Origin: Pseudobdellovibrionaceae bacterium
Lineage (GTDB): Bacteria; Bdellovibrionota; Bdellovibrionia; Bdellovibrionales; UBA1609
DNA length: 64,000 nt
Direction: 5' to 3'
Assembly: GCA_030591685.1 (NCBI GenBank)
Contig: JAUVAX010000007.1
Location: 20,733 to 84,732, forward strand
The position numbers and the translations under genes were made by a program. The first letter of the stretch is position 1, and each line of letters opens with the position of its first letter. Under the pieces are notes generated by a model that was not told the origin of the DNA, did no database searches, and saw nothing but the letters and a program-made list of their open reading frames with translations. Positions 1 through 8,969 of this stretch are shown here, piece after piece.

Positions 1-1269
1 GAGAGTCAGGAGCGCATGCTATTAATTTGCCGCCCTGAAAACTTGGATCAATTAAAAAAAATATTTCATCACTGGAGTTTAGATGCCGAGGTTGTCGGTG
101 AGGTTTTACCAACACCCAATGTGGACCTTTATTGGGATAATAAAATTATATGTAGCTTAGACCCCTCAGCCATTGTTGACAGTGCTCCGATTTACAATAG
201 AGCTTATGAGCCATGGGAGTTTAAAAACAAAGTCACTGACTTAACTAAGCTTCATGTTGAGGACCCCGAAAACACATTTAAAAACATACTTAAGAGCTTA
301 ATGGGGGCCGAAAAAAGTTGGATTTATAATCAGTATGACCAAAGAGTCGGCGCTGCGACAGCAAGGGACTGCTCTGAGTCTGTAGGGGTGGTTGTGCTGC
401 CTTCGAAAAGAGCCCTCGGAATAGTTTTAGGTTGTAGACCTTATTTAATGAGAATGGATGCTAGTATCGGAGGCATGGATGCCGTTTTTCACCCCTCATT
501 ACAGTTAGCACTAAAGGGTTTTACAGCTTTAGCGGTCACGGATTGTTTGAATTTTGGCAACCCTGAAAAATCAAACATTATGAGTGAGTTTGTAGCCTCA
601 GTTGAGGGCATGAGTGAGGCCTGTGAGGCCATAGATGCTCCTGTTATAAGTGGTAATGTGAGTTTTTATAATGAAACAAAAACGACAAATATCACCTCAA
701 CTCCTTCCACAGGGGTGGTGGGGCTGAAGTCCTCTTTAAATAATATACCCACTGATCAATTTAAATCTTCTGGGGAGTTAATTTATTTATTAAAATTAGA
801 TCAAGTTAAAACCCTCGGGGCGGCTTGCGAGGTTTTAAACAGAGCCCCGCAGTTTAAAGGTGAGCTAGATGTAAAAGTGATTAATGAATGGTTAGGGTTT
901 ATTAGAAAAACGGTTCAAGAGGTCCCAATATCTTCGTCAAAAGCTGTGGGTAAATTTGGGTTGGCCTATTCAATTTTTCGTATGACGAGTGAAGGTATAG
1001 GAGCGCAGATTAAACTACCTGTTGGTTTTGAAGCTAATGATTTGTTTAACGAAACCCTTTACCAGGCCATCGTTACGATCTCCCCTAGCGAAAAGCAGTC
1101 CTTAGAGACAATGCTAAATAATATAAACCTAAAAAACTTCACCTACCACTTCGTAGGTGAAACTGGTGGGGATGATTTTAAAATTGAGGGACTCATTGAT
1201 TTAAAGTTAAAAGATCTTAAAAATAAATATTCAAACTCGTGGGGTAAAAACTTTGAAACATTGGCGTGA
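1..1269 (+). CDS. purL: Phosphoribosylformylglycinamidine synthase subunit PurL, 5'-truncated
   Basis: PurL converts FGAR plus glutamine and ATP to FGAM in purine synthesis. The reading frame is open from base 1, and the first residues (ESQERM) are the conserved SESQERM region in the middle of PurL. The gene therefore begins outside the window and roughly 300 N-terminal residues are missing. The ATG at 16 is an internal methionine, not the start. The visible part is the second AIR-synthase-like half, with a conserved DCLNFGNP stretch about 180 residues in and a following glycine-rich SGNVSFYNE segment. The 3' end overlaps purF by 17 bp, so the two are probably translated together. Confidence 0.95.
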   Translation, partial: ESQERMLLICRPENLDQLKKIFHHWSLDAEVVGEVLPTPNVDLYWDNKIICSLDPSAIVDSAPIYNRAYEPWEFKNKVTDLTKLHVEDPENTFKNILKSLMGAEKSWIYNQYDQRVGAATARDCSESVGVVVLPSKRALGIVLGCRPYLMRMDASIGGMDAVFHPSLQLALKGFTALAVTDCLNFGNPEKSNIMSEFVASVEGMSEACEAIDAPVISGNVSFYNETKTTNITSTPSTGVVGLKSSLNNIPTDQFKSSGELIYLLKLDQVKTLGAACEVLNRAPQFKGELDVKVINEWLGFIRKTVQEVPISSSKAVGKFGLAYSIFRMTSEGIGAQIKLPVGFEANDLFNETLYQAIVTISPSEKQSLETMLNNINLKNFTYHFVGETGGDDFKIEGLIDLKLKDLKNKYSNSWGKNFETLA

Positions 1270-2632
1270 AGAGTGTGCTGTATTTGGAGCCTGGGGGGAC
1301 CCAGAGTCCAGTCAGATGACTTACCTAGGGCTCTACGCTCAACAGCATCGAGGTCAAGAGTCTACAGGCATAGTGAGTTTATTTGAGGGTCAACATATTA
1401 CTCATAAAGGGTTAGGCCTTGTGGGTAAGGTGTACAAAGAAGATGATTTAAAACGCCTTAAAGGGGACGGCTCTATAGGGCACGTGCGCTACTCGACAAT
1501 GGGGGATAATTATTTAGAAAACGCTCAACCTCTGACGGCCACATTAACTTATGGGCCCATTGCCATTGCTCATAATGGCAATATTATAAATGCTAATGCT
1601 TTAAGAGAAGAACTTATTTCAGACGGGGCTATTTTTCAGGGCACTAACGACACCGAGGTGCTATTGCATTTGCTGGCTCGAAACCCCAAGGGGAACTTTC
1701 GTGAGTCTTTAAAGCACTCATTGTCTCGCCTTGAGGGGGCGTTTTCAATTGTTATATTAACCTCTAAGGGCCTTGTTGCCGCAAGAGACCCGTTAGGGTT
1801 TAGGCCTTTAGTATTAGGGCGAAGAAGCCTTGATAATGGTAAAAAAAGTATTGTAGTCGCCAGTGAGACCTGTGCTTTTGACCTTATAGGGGCCGAATAT
1901 GAAAGAGAAATAAACCCTGGTGAAATTTACTGGGTCACTGACGAGGGAGAGGGTTCTGAGCTATTCTCAGAGAACCCAAAAAAAGCCCAGTGTATTTTCG
2001 AACACGTGTATTTTTCAAGGCCAGACTCTGTTGTGTTTGGTAAAAATGTTTACGAAACCCGTAAGCAAATGGGGCGTTGCCTTGCTAAGGAAGCTTCTGT
2101 TAACGCTGATTTAGTCATTCCGGTGCCTGACAGTGGAGTGCCTGCAGCCATTGGTTACTCTCAAGAAAGCGGCTTGCCCTTTGAGTTTGGTATTATTAGA
2201 AACCATTATGTGGGTCGAACGTTTATTCAGCCCAGCCAAAGCATACGTAGCTTTGGAGTTAAAGTAAAACTAAACCCTCAAGCTGAGGTGTTAAAAGGCA
2301 AGAGCGTTGTCGTTATTGATGATTCTATTGTGCGAGGGACGACGAGTAAAAAAATCATTCAGTTAATAAGAAACGCTGGGGCTAAAGAGATTCATTTTAA
2401 AGTGGCCTCCCCCCCCACGACAGGTTCTTGTTACTATGGCGTGGATACGCCTAGGCGAAAGCAATTGATTGCTTCTGAAAAGTCCTTAGATGGGATTAGG
2501 GAGTTTATAGGGGCTGACACACTCTCTTATTTAAGTATGGATGGGATGCTCGAAGCCGTAAGCGGGGACAAAAACAAATTTTGTGCCGCCTGTTTTGATG
2601 GTGAATACCCAACAAAACTTTATAATAAGTAA
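1253..2632 (+). CDS. purF: Amidophosphoribosyltransferase PurF
   Basis: PurF catalyses the first committed step of purine synthesis, PRPP plus glutamine to phosphoribosylamine. The 459-residue protein has the usual family length. An N-terminal Ntn glutaminase domain has its nucleophile at Cys8, after a 7-residue propeptide that should be cleaved off. A phosphoribosyltransferase domain carries the PRPP loop VVVIDDSIVRGTT at residues 352-364. Cys247, Cys393, Cys444 and Cys447 fit the four ligands of the [4Fe-4S] cluster found in the Bacillus-type enzyme, which suggests an oxygen-sensitive form. It overlaps the end of purL and is the last gene before a strand switch. Confidence 0.96.
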   Translation: MKHWREECAVFGAWGDPESSQMTYLGLYAQQHRGQESTGIVSLFEGQHITHKGLGLVGKVYKEDDLKRLKGDGSIGHVRYSTMGDNYLENAQPLTATLTYGPIAIAHNGNIINANALREELISDGAIFQGTNDTEVLLHLLARNPKGNFRESLKHSLSRLEGAFSIVILTSKGLVAARDPLGFRPLVLGRRSLDNGKKSIVVASETCAFDLIGAEYEREINPGEIYWVTDEGEGSELFSENPKKAQCIFEHVYFSRPDSVVFGKNVYETRKQMGRCLAKEASVNADLVIPVPDSGVPAAIGYSQESGLPFEFGIIRNHYVGRTFIQPSQSIRSFGVKVKLNPQAEVLKGKSVVVIDDSIVRGTTSKKIIQLIRNAGAKEIHFKVASPPTTGSCYYGVDTPRRKQLIASEKSLDGIREFIGADTLSYLSMDGMLEAVSGDKNKFCAACFDGEYPTKLYNK

Positions 2633-2800
2633 TTTTTTTTAAAAGTTATTATTGATGTGTTTTCAAAGCGCCTCCCAAGGGAGCTTTATAACTCTATTAT
2701 TAATAGCCACTTTTTTAGTGTTGAAGTTTTCTGGTTTTAAAAATTATTAAATACTCAAAAAAAAATAGTGTGAACACGTGACTTTAATAACCGAGTTTAT

Positions 2801-3565
2801 TTACCAAAGTGTAAACCCGGAGTGAAGACTAAAAAATAGGTTATTTTTATTTTGCGTAAAATTTGACGGGAAATTTTCAAACTCTAACTCTTGGTTTAAA
2901 ATTTGATTGTAGCCCACTTCAAATTTAAAGTTCAGCGTGGTGTTTCCGAGGTCTCCTATTTTTATTCGACCTATTTCGGCCCCTAAAATATAATCAATGG
3001 CTTTATGTTGCGAGCGCATGTTGTTGTTTGAGGTGGGGGCTCCCTCTCTACAAAGTGCTCCTTGGAGGTTTTCACACACGATATGCTGGTATCCGTCTCG
3101 CCTTTGAAGGCTTGAGTAAAGAGTGATATCGACGCCAAAAAGTTGGCCCATTTTTTTGGCAGCAAAAACCTGTACTCCCCAAGAGCTATTAACACCAATA
3201 AAGGCACCCATGCCGGCTTTTGAGTCGTCGTTAAACCAAGCATCATATTGGGTGCCAATCCCATCAGTCATAGCATATATATAATAATCATTATTAAATC
3301 GGTAATGAGTGCCGAGGGTTCCTATAAGTGTCGGTCGGTCGGGTTTAAATACATAACCATCACTGAGGGTGATACTCACGTCATCGTCAACGCCAGCAAA
3401 GCGTATCCAGTAGGGGTTTGACGGGCTTTTAGTTTGTGGGGTGATTTCAGCAAACACAGGTAGGTGAGGGGAGCGAATGTTTTTTCTTGTTAAAGGGACC
3501 TCGCAACCTGTTTGCAGAAAACCAACACATAAGAAAAAGCATAAATATTTTATTACCATATCCAT
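2801..3565 (-). CDS. Probable outer-membrane beta-barrel protein, unknown function
   Basis: I do not recognise the family of this 254-residue protein. It starts with a hydrophobic segment ending in LQTGC, which may be a signal peptide II site, although the glutamine at -3 is atypical of a lipobox. The rest lacks hydrophobic helices and has alternating, aromatic-rich strands. It ends in a Phe/Trp-terminated strand (HSGFTLW), the kind of C-terminal signal recognised by the BAM complex. Its start lies 13 bp inside the upstream PAP2 gene, so the three minus-strand genes from 5096 down to 2801 look like one operon. An envelope lipid A or lipid-modification role (PagL/LpxR-like barrels are of similar size) is only a guess from context. 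Confidence 0.6.
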   Translation of the reverse strand: MDMVIKYLCFFLCVGFLQTGCEVPLTRKNIRSPHLPVFAEITPQTKSPSNPYWIRFAGVDDDVSITLSDGYVFKPDRPTLIGTLGTHYRFNNDYYIYAMTDGIGTQYDAWFNDDSKAGMGAFIGVNSSWGVQVFAAKKMGQLFGVDITLYSSLQRRDGYQHIVCENLQGALCREGAPTSNNNMRSQHKAIDYILGAEIGRIKIGDLGNTTLNFKFEVGYNQILNQELEFENFPSNFTQNKNNLFFSLHSGFTLW

Positions 3566-4443
3566 TTTAACCCCATCATTGGTGTAGAGTTACTGCTTAT
3601 GATCGGGATAAACTGTGGTGTTAAGAGAGAAGCCTGAGGTTTTTTCTTGTGGTTTCTGCGCGTAATTACGTTGGCAAACATTTGTCCCAGGGCTAAGCCT
3701 ATGGGGTAATCACTAATCCAATGTAAACTTGTACCCACGAGTCCAACAGCAATAAGCCCTGTTATGGGGTAGCCTACCCAGGGGATCCAAGGAACATGAT
3801 TGTAGTTGTCCCATATAATTAAAAACGTGGCATACGCCGTAGCTAAATGGCCAGAAGGTACGGCATCGTATTTTTGCACATTTCGGTGGTAAATACCCTG
3901 TTCAGGGAAGGGGACCCAGTTGCCAGTACGGGTTGAGGTTCTTAGTGGGGCCTCTCGGCCAGTCACATGTTTCATGAGTTGTACGACAGCCCCAGTGGCT
4001 AAAATAACCTCTGTGATTTGTTGGGCCGTTCGTAAGGCTAAGTGATCATCGGCGACGGCCCCATAAGCTCCAAAAACACCCGCTAAAGAGAATTGAAAAA
4101 ATCCATCCCCAGCACTTACAAAATGAAAGTTCATCACTTGCATAGAGCGGCTATCATCGTGCATGTCCTTGAAGTACTGCCAGCTTTCGTAATCAGTGGC
4201 AACGGTAACAGCTGTCCAGGCCATGACATTCCAAAAGGCTGAGCGATTTTTGGGGTCAACAAGGTCATTTTTAAATAACATCCAGTCTTCGGGTAGGTTT
4301 TTAAAAGAGTCTAAAAACCCAGGGACTATAATGTCCTCATTTTTTGGCGGATAATCAGCCGCTACAATAGGTTTGATAAAAAACAAGAGTACAGCCCCAA
4401 AAAGGATTGTTTGTTTAATCAATGTTAAAATTGTTTTTGCCAT
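3553..4443 (-). CDS. PAP2 superfamily membrane phosphatase
   Basis: This is an acid phosphatase/vanadium-haloperoxidase-fold protein of 296 residues. Such enzymes dephosphorylate lipid phosphates or pyrophosphates (undecaprenyl-PP, phosphatidate, lipid A) at the outer face of the inner membrane. It has an N-terminal hydrophobic segment at about residues 10-28. The three PAP2 motifs are recognisable: K158 to EAP166 (a divergent KX6RP), PSGH at 196-199, and H241-x3-D245. The arginine that normally precedes the last motif is replaced, since the residues before His241 read GTSL, so activity may be altered. It overlaps the neighbouring PAP2 gene by 19 bp. Substrate cannot be told from sequence. 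Confidence 0.85.
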   Translation of the reverse strand: MAKTILTLIKQTILFGAVLLFFIKPIVAADYPPKNEDIIVPGFLDSFKNLPEDWMLFKNDLVDPKNRSAFWNVMAWTAVTVATDYESWQYFKDMHDDSRSMQVMNFHFVSAGDGFFQFSLAGVFGAYGAVADDHLALRTAQQITEVILATGAVVQLMKHVTGREAPLRTSTRTGNWVPFPEQGIYHRNVQKYDAVPSGHLATAYATFLIIWDNYNHVPWIPWVGYPITGLIAVGLVGTSLHWISDYPIGLALGQMFANVITRRNHKKKPQASLLTPQFIPIISSNSTPMMGLKWIW

Positions 4444-5096
4444 ATTAATCCGCCGCCATCACTAAGTGCTACTGGGGTTATGTTTGAATGTTGATTTTCA
4501 TGTACAGCGCGGGCCCAAAAAACACCGATAGTGGCCCCCATTAATATATCACTGGGCCAGTGGGCATTCGCGTCGAGCCGTTGAAGGGCCACTAATAGGG
4601 CAATGGGGTATGCAATACTAGCGGCTTTCCAGCCGTACTCATAAGTTAGTGCTGTGGCTGTGGCAAAAGCTGTTGAGGTGTGGCCTGAGGGCATAGAGTG
4701 CCCGCCGCCATTGGGACGGTCCCTGTTAATGGCGGCTTTAAGTAGTGCTGTTGACACCCCCGTGTAAGTAATCGTGGCGAGATGAGAGAGGGCTTCACTA
4801 TGGTGTTCAAAAAAATAATACTGACTGACGGCAATGGCTACGCCTGGGATGCCGGTCCCTAAAAAATCACCGGCATCGTTTAAGTCTTGCGAGAGGTTTA
4901 TGTTATTTTGTATAGACTTTAAGTGTGCGGGGTCAGAACCCTTGAGTAAGCTTGCCGCAGCGATGCCAGAAAAAAGTATAGTAAGCCCTCGGGAGTCTGT
5001 GGCCTTTATAAGTGTTGGTTTGATGCTCTCTTGCCACACTTGAGCTTTCGCCATAAGAGGCAGCATACAGCAAATTATAATGAGTCGTTTGTACAT
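4425..5096 (-). CDS. PAP2 superfamily phosphatase (canonical motifs)
   Basis: This 223-residue protein has a clear signal peptide (cleavage near AKA-QV, residue 19) or first membrane helix, followed by hydrophobic helices. It carries all three PAP2 motifs in textbook form: K120 to R127-P128 (KX6RP), PSGH at 136-139, and R173-x5-H179-x3-D183. It is therefore likely to be an active lipid phosphate or pyrophosphate phosphatase at the periplasmic face. It is the first gene of a minus-strand group with a second, more divergent PAP2 protein and a barrel-like protein. The group is divergent from the murein-recycling genes that start at 5250, so a role in envelope lipid carrier or lipid A metabolism is plausible but inferred. 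Confidence 0.88.
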   Translation of the reverse strand: MYKRLIIICCMLPLMAKAQVWQESIKPTLIKATDSRGLTILFSGIAAASLLKGSDPAHLKSIQNNINLSQDLNDAGDFLGTGIPGVAIAVSQYYFFEHHSEALSHLATITYTGVSTALLKAAINRDRPNGGGHSMPSGHTSTAFATATALTYEYGWKAASIAYPIALLVALQRLDANAHWPSDILMGATIGVFWARAVHENQHSNITPVALSDGGGLIWQKQF

Positions 5097-5249
5097 CCTG
5101 AGTCCCTAAAATTGAAGAGCTAAGGTTGCCTTAAAATTTGATTTATGTAAACCCTGTTGGTATCCCTAATGGCTCTTTGCATTACGTGATTAAAGAGGTG
5201 CAAACTGTGATACTCTGTACCGGTATTTAGTTTAATTAAGGGGGGCTTT

Positions 5250-6161
5250 ATGAGTGCGTGGCGAGGTATAAATGCGGGAGACACCATTGACTTAGTCGCA
5301 CCGGCCTCTCAATGCGATAAAGCTCTTTTACAAAGAGGTATAAAAGTTATTGAGTCTTGGGGCTTAAGGGTTCGTGTTTCTAAAAAGATTTTCGCCTCTC
5401 ACCCTTACCTGGCTCAATCTGACGAACAAAGGTTTGAGCTTCTAAAAGAAGCCATTTTAAACCCAGAGTCTAAAGTCATTTGGGCTGTCCGGGGGGGGTA
5501 TGGATGCTCACGAATTGTTGAAAAATTAAGCAAATTAAAGCCAAAGACTCCCAAAATATTTATAGGCTACAGTGATAACTCATGGCTTCACCATATGTTT
5601 AATGAGCTATGGGGATGGCAGGGGCTGCACGGCCCTCTTGTTGCTGAGCTTGATAGTGGTAAGCTTTTAAAATCAAACTTAAAAGCATTAAAAAAATACT
5701 TACTAGCCCCTGAGTTAAAAACAACTTATGGGGGGTTAAGGTTGCTTAATAGCGTTGATAAAAAAATAATCAAGGGCCCTATTGTGGGTGGTAATTTATC
5801 TGTTTTACAAACAACATTGGGCACTTCAAGGCCCTTTAATTCACGAGGTAAAATAGTTTTCTTTGAGGATGTGGGCGAGAGGGGCTATTCGGTGGATAGG
5901 ATACTCACTCATTGTGCGCAAGCCGGTGTTTTTAAAGGTGCAAAGGCTATAATTTTTGGCGAGTTCACAGGGGCTCAAGAGCCTTCAGGTAAGACTTATA
6001 TTAAAAAGGCACTCACTGAGTTTTCTAAAGAGTTTAAAATCCCTGTTTTAACAGGTTTAAAGGTGGGGCATGGCCCACATAATCACCCCATTCATTTATA
6101 CAAAAAGGCTCAAATTAATTTAGGCCAAAAATCAGTTCTTTCGGTGTTCAATGAGTCATAA
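5250..6161 (+). CDS. ldcA: L,D-carboxypeptidase, peptidase family S66
   Basis: LdcA removes the terminal D-alanine from murein tetrapeptides in the cytoplasm, giving the tripeptide that Mpl reuses. The 303-residue protein has the S66 layout: a nucleophile elbow GYSD at 106-109 (Ser108), the acid in FFED (Glu206), and a histidine in the GHG motif (His274). These match the family's Ser-Glu-His triad. There is no signal peptide, as expected for a cytoplasmic enzyme. The ATG at 5250 has a strong Shine-Dalgarno sequence (GGGGGG about 6 bases upstream). It overlaps the next gene by 11 bp and lies in the same unit as mpl, which supports the recycling role over a microcin-immunity (MccF) role. Confidence 0.9.
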   Translation: MSAWRGINAGDTIDLVAPASQCDKALLQRGIKVIESWGLRVRVSKKIFASHPYLAQSDEQRFELLKEAILNPESKVIWAVRGGYGCSRIVEKLSKLKPKTPKIFIGYSDNSWLHHMFNELWGWQGLHGPLVAELDSGKLLKSNLKALKKYLLAPELKTTYGGLRLLNSVDKKIIKGPIVGGNLSVLQTTLGTSRPFNSRGKIVFFEDVGERGYSVDRILTHCAQAGVFKGAKAIIFGEFTGAQEPSGKTYIKKALTEFSKEFKIPVLTGLKVGHGPHNHPIHLYKKAQINLGQKSVLSVFNES

Positions 6162-7230
6162 ATATAACAATCAATTACTTAACAGATTACAAACGTACCC
6201 TGTTGAGTTGGACCAAATCACTCAAGGGGTGCAAATTCAAGTGTACCTTCGGGGGCGTAAAAAAATCGACCTTAATGTGGGCAAGACTTATAAGTATTAT
6301 GACCTCGCCTCGCTGACAAAAATTATATTTACGACCTCCGCTTATATGTGGGCCTGTAAAAAGAGTCAGTTAAGTGTTGAGGACTTAGTGGTTCACTATC
6401 TACCTTGGTTTCCATTTAAGAACGCCAAAATAAAAGAGCTACTCAATCACACGGCTGGGTTTAAGGCCTGGGCCCCAATTTATAAAATGATCAGTGATAA
6501 AAATATTCATGGCGATAGCTGCCATAAATTAAAAGCCTTTTTGGCGAGCCAAAAAAAAAGACGCTCCCCAAAAGCATTGTATTCAGATTTAGATTTTTTA
6601 ACTTTAGGGTTGCTCTTAGAAGAGGTTTTTAAAAAACCATTACTTCATATTTGGAGTGACATAGCTCCTATGTATGGCAAGAGGAGCACTCTTCATTTTT
6701 CGGCGAACAACAAGCCCTTATATTCAAAAAAAGATTATGCACCCACCGAAGCCTGCCCTTGGCGTAAGCAAGTTTTGAGGGGGCAAGTGCACGACGATAA
6801 CACCTGGGCCCTTGGGGGAGTGCAAGCTCATGCCGGGTTGTTTGGCCGTATTGAAGATGTATCTCAATGGGGGTTACTACTAAGAAGGGCATGGATAAAA
6901 AAAAGTAACTCACGAGCTTTTGACTCTAAAACTGTAACAAAGTTTTTAAAGCGATCTACGCCCAAAAAAAATGGTGATTGGGGCCTGGGGTTTATGTTGC
7001 CAACATCTGGGCATGCGAGTTGTGGTCAATATTTTTCATCCACGTCAGTTGGGCATACGGGTTTTACCGGGACCTCCCTTTGGTTAGACCCCAAAAAAGA
7101 TTTACTTGTTACGGTACTAAGTAATCGTGTACACCCCACAAGAGAGAATCGAGAGTTTGTAAAATTTAGGCCTTTTATACATGACCAGGTCGTTGAAATA
7201 TTAACCCAAAACGGGGAGTTTGTAGCGTGA
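6151..7230 (+). CDS. Serine beta-lactamase-fold hydrolase (class C/penicillin-binding-like)
   Basis: This 359-residue protein belongs to the beta-lactamase/DD-peptidase-like serine hydrolase superfamily. The SxxK motif is SLTK at residues 54-57. A tyrosine motif YSD lies at about 144-146, in place of the usual YxN, and a GHTGFTG stretch near residue 300 takes the KTG-like position. No signal peptide is visible, so it is probably cytoplasmic, unlike a resistance beta-lactamase. It sits between ldcA and mpl with overlaps on both sides (11 bp and 4 bp). That suggests it acts on murein fragments, for example as a peptidase or esterase in recycling. The exact substrate is unknown. Confidence 0.85.
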   Translation: MSHKYNNQLLNRLQTYPVELDQITQGVQIQVYLRGRKKIDLNVGKTYKYYDLASLTKIIFTTSAYMWACKKSQLSVEDLVVHYLPWFPFKNAKIKELLNHTAGFKAWAPIYKMISDKNIHGDSCHKLKAFLASQKKRRSPKALYSDLDFLTLGLLLEEVFKKPLLHIWSDIAPMYGKRSTLHFSANNKPLYSKKDYAPTEACPWRKQVLRGQVHDDNTWALGGVQAHAGLFGRIEDVSQWGLLLRRAWIKKSNSRAFDSKTVTKFLKRSTPKKNGDWGLGFMLPTSGHASCGQYFSSTSVGHTGFTGTSLWLDPKKDLLVTVLSNRVHPTRENREFVKFRPFIHDQVVEILTQNGEFVA

Positions 7231-8636
7231 GTTTAAAGCCAGGGAGTCATATACATTTGATGGGTATTTGTGGGGTGGCTATGGGGTCTTTGGCTGGTAT
7301 TTTAAAAAATATGGGTTTTAAGGTCACTGGTAGTGATCAAAATATTTACCCCCCTATGTCTACACAGCTTAAGGGTTTAGGTATTGAAATCATGCAAGGG
7401 TATAAAAAAGAAAACCTCACTCCACGGCCTGATTTAGTTGTTGTTGGTAATGTGATAAGTAAAAATTTTGAAGAGGCCGAAGAGCTGTTTAAATCAGACA
7501 TCCCCTATACGAGTTTACCAAAAGCTGTGGGGGATTTTATTATTGAAGACAGAAACTCTATTGTGCTCACGGGGACTCATGGTAAAACTACAATGACCTC
7601 AATGATGGCTTGGGTGAGCGAGGTCTGTAAAAAAAATGCGGGCTATTTAGTGGGGGGGATCCCAATAAATTTTAACCAGTCTTTTAGGTCCCCGCAAAGT
7701 CCTTGGTTTATTATTGAGGGGGACGAGTACGACACCGCTTTTTTTGATAAAGTGCCTAAGTTTATTTACTACAAGCCTAAGTATGTTGTTTTAAGCAGTA
7801 TTGAGTTTGATCATGCTGATATTTATGACTCTGTTGATGAAATTAAAGAGTCCTTTAAGCGCCTTATTGAACTGATCCCTAAAGAAGGGGCCCTCGTTTG
7901 CCGTGCCGAGGACAAAAATATACAGTCACTTATAAAGTTTGCTAAGTGTAAGGTTGTGACTTACGGATTTGAAAAGGCGGACTACTGTGCTTTTGATCGC
8001 CAAAATATTTCAGGGAGAAACCATTTTATTGTTAACTTTGAGGGCTCAAATATTGCGGATATAGCATTAAAGCAATTTGGCCCACATAATACGCTAAACT
8101 CATTGGCGGTGTACGCCTTGGCTCGTGAAATGGGTTGGCCCATGCACAAGGTGTTACAGGGGTTGGCGAGTTTTACGGGGGTAAAAAGAAGGCAAGAGGT
8201 CATAGGCGAGCCCCAAGGGATTACTTTAGTTGAAGACTTTGCCCATCACCCTACCGCCGTGAGTTTAACGATTGATTGTATGCGTGAGGCCTATGGCAAT
8301 GAGCGTAAGCTTTTTACAGTCTTTGAGCCCCGATCAGCCACCGCTCGAAGAAACATATTTTTTAATGATTATATAGAGGCCTTTAAAAAAGCAGATGTGG
8401 TTATTTTACCAAAGGCCTTTGATCAGGGTAAAATTGACCCTTCCGAAAGGTTTGATTCGAAAGTCTTTATAAAAGAGCTTAAAAAACAAGGGGTTGAGGC
8501 CTATTTTTTACCTGAAATCGATGAGATAATAGAGTTTATAAAACAAACAGCAAAACCTAAAGATGTTGTGTTACTTATGAGTAACGGTGCCTTTGGTGGG
8601 ATTTATAAGAAGCTCATAAAGGCGTTAAAGCCTTAA
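7227..8636 (+). CDS. mpl: UDP-N-acetylmuramate:murein tripeptide ligase Mpl
   Basis: Mpl joins recovered L-Ala-gamma-D-Glu-meso-DAP directly to UDP-MurNAc, bypassing MurC, MurD and MurE. The 469-residue protein is of the Mur ligase family. It has an N-terminal Rossmann-like UDP-binding start (GICGVAMGSLAG, about residues 13-24), the ATP loop GTHGKTT at 116-122, and the EGDEYDTAFFDK segment typical of Mpl as opposed to MurC. A DFAHHPTA motif marks the C-terminal half. Its start overlaps the stop of the hydrolase gene by 4 bp. With ldcA it forms the two enzymes needed for tripeptide salvage, and the organism must therefore make DAP-type murein. Confidence 0.92.
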   Translation: MSLKPGSHIHLMGICGVAMGSLAGILKNMGFKVTGSDQNIYPPMSTQLKGLGIEIMQGYKKENLTPRPDLVVVGNVISKNFEEAEELFKSDIPYTSLPKAVGDFIIEDRNSIVLTGTHGKTTMTSMMAWVSEVCKKNAGYLVGGIPINFNQSFRSPQSPWFIIEGDEYDTAFFDKVPKFIYYKPKYVVLSSIEFDHADIYDSVDEIKESFKRLIELIPKEGALVCRAEDKNIQSLIKFAKCKVVTYGFEKADYCAFDRQNISGRNHFIVNFEGSNIADIALKQFGPHNTLNSLAVYALAREMGWPMHKVLQGLASFTGVKRRQEVIGEPQGITLVEDFAHHPTAVSLTIDCMREAYGNERKLFTVFEPRSATARRNIFFNDYIEAFKKADVVILPKAFDQGKIDPSERFDSKVFIKELKKQGVEAYFLPEIDEIIEFIKQTAKPKDVVLLMSNGAFGGIYKKLIKALKP

Positions 8637-8969
8637 TTCATTAAAGTGTAAAAAACGTCTAAATGCCCTTAAAATAGGCTTTTTTGAGCCCCCCTTTTTT
8701 TTAATTTAAGGTGTTCAGTTTCTACCTACAATACATTTGAAAAATGGGTGCGATTTCTATTAATGTTTATAATTTAAGCCCTTTAATCCAAAAGCTCTGG
8801 GTGTTTTTAAGGAAGCGGCATAACTATATGTTATTTCAGGTGTTTTTGCGGCGACATATTTATTGCTTTTCGTGTCTTCAATTGAGCATCTCCTATTGAA
8901 AATCATATTAAAAAGAGTTAAAACTTCCCTGAAAAAGCTTAATACTTTTAAATAAGAGGATTCATAAAA
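8637..8969. other. Intergenic region between mpl and pckA (333 bp)
   Basis: No credible gene is present, and short reading frames here lack coding character. Just after mpl there is a weak terminator-like element: GGCT at 8677-8680 pairs with AGCC at 8687-8690, followed by a run of eight T from 8695. The stem of only four pairs makes this uncertain. The pckA ribosome-binding site (AAGAGG) lies about 10 bases before its ATG. I see no promoter near consensus. Confidence 0.5.

Noticed and set aside
5173..5202. TTTGCA...TGCAAA inverted repeat upstream of ldcA
   Set aside because: Six-base arms with a 17-base spacer are expected by chance in this composition.
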